Source of the DNA: Gammaproteobacteria bacterium
GTDB taxonomy: Bacteria > Pseudomonadota > Gammaproteobacteria > Pseudomonadales > Pseudomonadaceae
Length of the DNA: 6,209 bases
NCBI GenBank assembly: GCA_012735335.1
Contig: JAAYHO010000117.1
Location: forward strand, 1 to 6,209
Reading direction: 5' to 3'
A program made the position numbers and the translations under genes. Shown piece by piece: positions 4,156 through 6,209 of the stretch (position 1 is the stretch's first letter; every line of letters begins with the position of its first letter). The notes beneath the pieces were generated by a model, which was given only the letters and a program-made list of their open reading frames with translations, was not told the origin of the DNA and searched no databases.

Positions 4156-6209
4156 TCAGTCGAGACGCGAGCGACCGGTGTAATCATCGCTGTAGCAAGG
4201 CTGGTCGCCACAGACATTGATTACCTCTCCATCAATCTGCATGAACGCAGACTTCTGCGCCCGCGCTGCTACGGTGCCGCGCGGTGAGCTGTGCGGGTCA
4301 TTGCCGTAGCTGGCATCCGGCCCGGTGTTGTCGGTCGGCGGGAATGAGTTACCCCGGAAGCTGCCGTTCGGCTGCTCAACCTTGTCCCCCGAGTCCCAGA
4401 TCATGATCGCATGTCCCCGGTAGGGATACTGCTCGATGCGCTGAATACCAAACAGCGGATTGCTGTCCGGACTTTCACCCAACCGGGCGGTGGGCTCATG
4501 CACCGCAGCACCTATGGTGCGGGCGATGATTTCAGCACTCCATTGAGTGACCTGGAAATCCCCAAGCGCGACATGCAGCAACACCTGTTTGTCAGTGGGC
4601 GTACCCGGCAGGTGGCGCCCGGCGAGATGACTGAGGTAGCCATTATTCTCGGCTCGATCCCAGAGCATCTGCAGCAACGCGAAGTTCAGCGACTGATCCA
4701 GGCCATGCGGATATGCCGCGTACAATACCGGCCCGAAGCGCTGGTTGAACGGGCCATAGCGTCTCAGCAGCAGACTGTAGTTGCTGCCAGGAACGCCAAG
4801 TACCCCACGATGGATATTGGGCGCAGTGGCTACCAGCGCCCCGCCCAGAATACCGCCCTGGCTGTTGCCGTCATAGAAGACCTCGGCCGGGTCGTACACC
4901 AGTTGTCCTTGGTGTCTGAACTCGCCAGCGGCGGCGAACCCCTGGGGATGGCTCATGAGCTCGGCCAGGTACATGAAGTTCAGCAGTCCCTGCTGGCTAC
5001 GATCCAGTTGCCGGGGCAGCCCGCTCAGATCGGCCAGAATCTGGTGAATGTTGCCAGCGACGATATCGTCCTGGGCCATGCCTATCCAGTCGGTGGCGCA
5101 GAACATGATGTTGTGTTCAGCCTGCATGTCGCGAATGGCTCCGCCGCCAAACTCGCCGCCCTTGATCGCGTAGGTGCTCTGACCGAATAACCCGTGGCCG
5201 TACAACGCAGCCTTGGCCGGCGTTACCGTTGCGCCGGCAAAGTCGGTCGCCCGGGCAGGTATCTGACAGCGGAAAGCGGCTTTCATGATAGGACTGCCGT
5301 TGAGCACTTCAGGCAGGGCGTCCGGATCGTCGCTGCCGTAATTGAAGGAGGCGCCCACCCCCCCACCCGGCTGATTCAGGTAATTAGGCACGTCGAAGGT
5401 GCCACGGATGTTGCGGCTCAGGCCGCCGGCCGGATTATCCTCCACCTCGGTGATTTCAAATACCGGCGCACCGCCACCCAGCCGGCCGAAGGCATCATCA
5501 CGTATAGACAGAAGACGCTCGGTAAGGGATTGCTGACTAGCGATGGTGAAGTCCCAGGCAAGGGTAAGCTCGCCACGCTCCACACCGGCTTCGTCCAGCA
5601 GCTCGAAGATGTCTTCCATCGCTCCGCGGCGTGCCTCGAAAGCCGGCTCATCGGTATCTATGCCATCCCGATAGGCCCGAAACAATTCGTTTACTTCCAG
5701 CAGATCACCCTCGGCATTGCGTGCGTTGCGGATCACAGCGATGTAACGCTGGCCTTCTTCGAAATTGACCGCGGGCCGAATGATCAGCGCCTGTTCAGCT
5801 GGATCCGGGTTGTTGGCGTCCAGCTCCGCCCAGACGAGATGCGGCTCCAGAGTGGAGGCGTTGATCACCATGATTGGCGCATCCGCATCCAGCGATGGCT
5901 CAAGGTCGGTCAGTTGCACCGCGCCGGTCTGCTGCAGGTCGATACCCGGCAGATGGGCCAGCAACATGGAGCCCGGCGAGAAGCCGTCGTTGCGGTTCCA
6001 TTGAGTGGGGTCTATAGGCGCGGCAACCGTGGTCTTGATCGGAACGTAGCGGTTATTGTCCGGCGATGCGGGCAGATCGACCGGTTGCGCAATCGGCATT
6101 CCCTTCACATCAAAATCAACCCGCAAGCCTGTGGGCGTGCCGCTGTCCTGGCGAGTAAAGAAGTTGTTGGGAAAGGGGTACATGCAGTGGGTCTGTACAG
6201 TATGGTCAC
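4156..6209 (-). CDS. Secreted-type alpha/beta-hydrolase (esterase/lipase-like), N-terminus outside window
   Basis: Probable extracytoplasmic serine hydrolase; the substrate is unknown. The first in-window Met (6183) lies inside what looks like a mature-domain motif (CMYPFPNNFF), the frame stays open to the right edge, and no ribosome site precedes it. The real start, and probably a signal peptide, are therefore upstream. Numbered from that Met, about 270 residues form a beta-rich N-terminal region. An alpha/beta-hydrolase domain follows, with YGHGLFG (His330, oxyanion-loop type), the nucleophile motif GNSQG (Ser441), a likely acid in LGDFQV (Asp542), and a likely catalytic His631 in NDPHSSPR. 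A C-terminal Cys pair (658 and 663, in CGDQPC) suggests a disulfide and export. The fold and Ser are well supported; Asp and His are inferred from order and spacing. Similarity to VolA-type lipoprotein lipases is possible but their N-terminal motif is not clearly present. It converges on the MocR gene. Confidence 0.75.
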   Translation of the reverse strand, partial: DHTVQTHCMYPFPNNFFTRQDSGTPTGLRVDFDVKGMPIAQPVDLPASPDNNRYVPIKTTVAAPIDPTQWNRNDGFSPGSMLLAHLPGIDLQQTGAVQLTDLEPSLDADAPIMVINASTLEPHLVWAELDANNPDPAEQALIIRPAVNFEEGQRYIAVIRNARNAEGDLLEVNELFRAYRDGIDTDEPAFEARRGAMEDIFELLDEAGVERGELTLAWDFTIASQQSLTERLLSIRDDAFGRLGGGAPVFEITEVEDNPAGGLSRNIRGTFDVPNYLNQPGGGVGASFNYGSDDPDALPEVLNGSPIMKAAFRCQIPARATDFAGATVTPAKAALYGHGLFGQSTYAIKGGEFGGGAIRDMQAEHNIMFCATDWIGMAQDDIVAGNIHQILADLSGLPRQLDRSQQGLLNFMYLAELMSHPQGFAAAGEFRHQGQLVYDPAEVFYDGNSQGGILGGALVATAPNIHRGVLGVPGSNYSLLLRRYGPFNQRFGPVLYAAYPHGLDQSLNFALLQMLWDRAENNGYLSHLAGRHLPGTPTDKQVLLHVALGDFQVTQWSAEIIARTIGAAVHEPTARLGESPDSNPLFGIQRIEQYPYRGHAIMIWDSGDKVEQPNGSFRGNSFPPTDNTGPDASYGNDPHSSPRGTVAARAQKSAFMQIDGEVINVCGDQPCYSDDYTGRSRLD

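Noticed and set aside
4411..5190. Plus-strand open frame of 259 codons opposite the hydrolase gene
   Set aside because: It is antisense to the conserved hydrolase core, including the GNSQG motif, and its product shows no family features.
6181..6183. ATG at 6183 as the true start of the hydrolase
   Set aside because: It is inside the conserved-looking CMYPFPNNFF segment, has no ribosome site, and the frame is open to the window edge, so the gene continues outside.

Overview
The window looks like chromosome from a Pseudomonas-like gammaproteobacterium. It is moderately GC-rich, two of its genes start with well-placed GTG codons, and it mixes a cyclic-di-GMP signalling protein, a type IV pilus/competence pseudopilin and a MocR-type regulator. 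The genus is an inference from this gene content. No RNA gene, CRISPR array, insertion sequence or phage gene was seen.

Layout from left to right. (1) Minus strand, bases 1-1819: a membrane-anchored GGDEF-EAL cyclic-di-GMP enzyme, cut off by the left edge inside its EAL domain. (2) Bases 1820-2059: a 240-base divergent intergenic region with a near-consensus CRP/Vfr-type palindrome, a possible -10 element and a separate inverted repeat. (3) Plus strand, 2060-2578: a stand-alone FimT/GspH pseudopilin with an intact prepilin cleavage motif and a C-terminal GRxR motif, the motif linked to DNA binding in competence FimT. (4) Plus strand, 2706-4148: a MocR-type protein, a GntR winged helix fused to a fold-type I aminotransferase domain. 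It keeps the PLP lysine but has Trp where the cofactor-contacting Tyr is expected. (5) Minus strand, 4156 to beyond the right edge: a secreted-type alpha/beta-hydrolase whose true N-terminus lies outside the window. The last two genes converge with only 7 bases between stop codons and share a perfect 11-bp hairpin terminator.

How the genes may fit together. The cyclic-di-GMP enzyme and the pseudopilin are divergent and share a regulatory region, which makes a link between second-messenger signalling and pilus-based surface behaviour or DNA uptake plausible. Nothing in the sequence proves it. The MocR protein has no divergent partner, so its target cannot be read from the context; the hydrolase is convergent and independent. 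I see no convincing new multigene system here. The most interesting signals are the CRP/Vfr-like site upstream of a GRxR-bearing fimT and the Tyr-to-Trp change in the MocR cofactor site.
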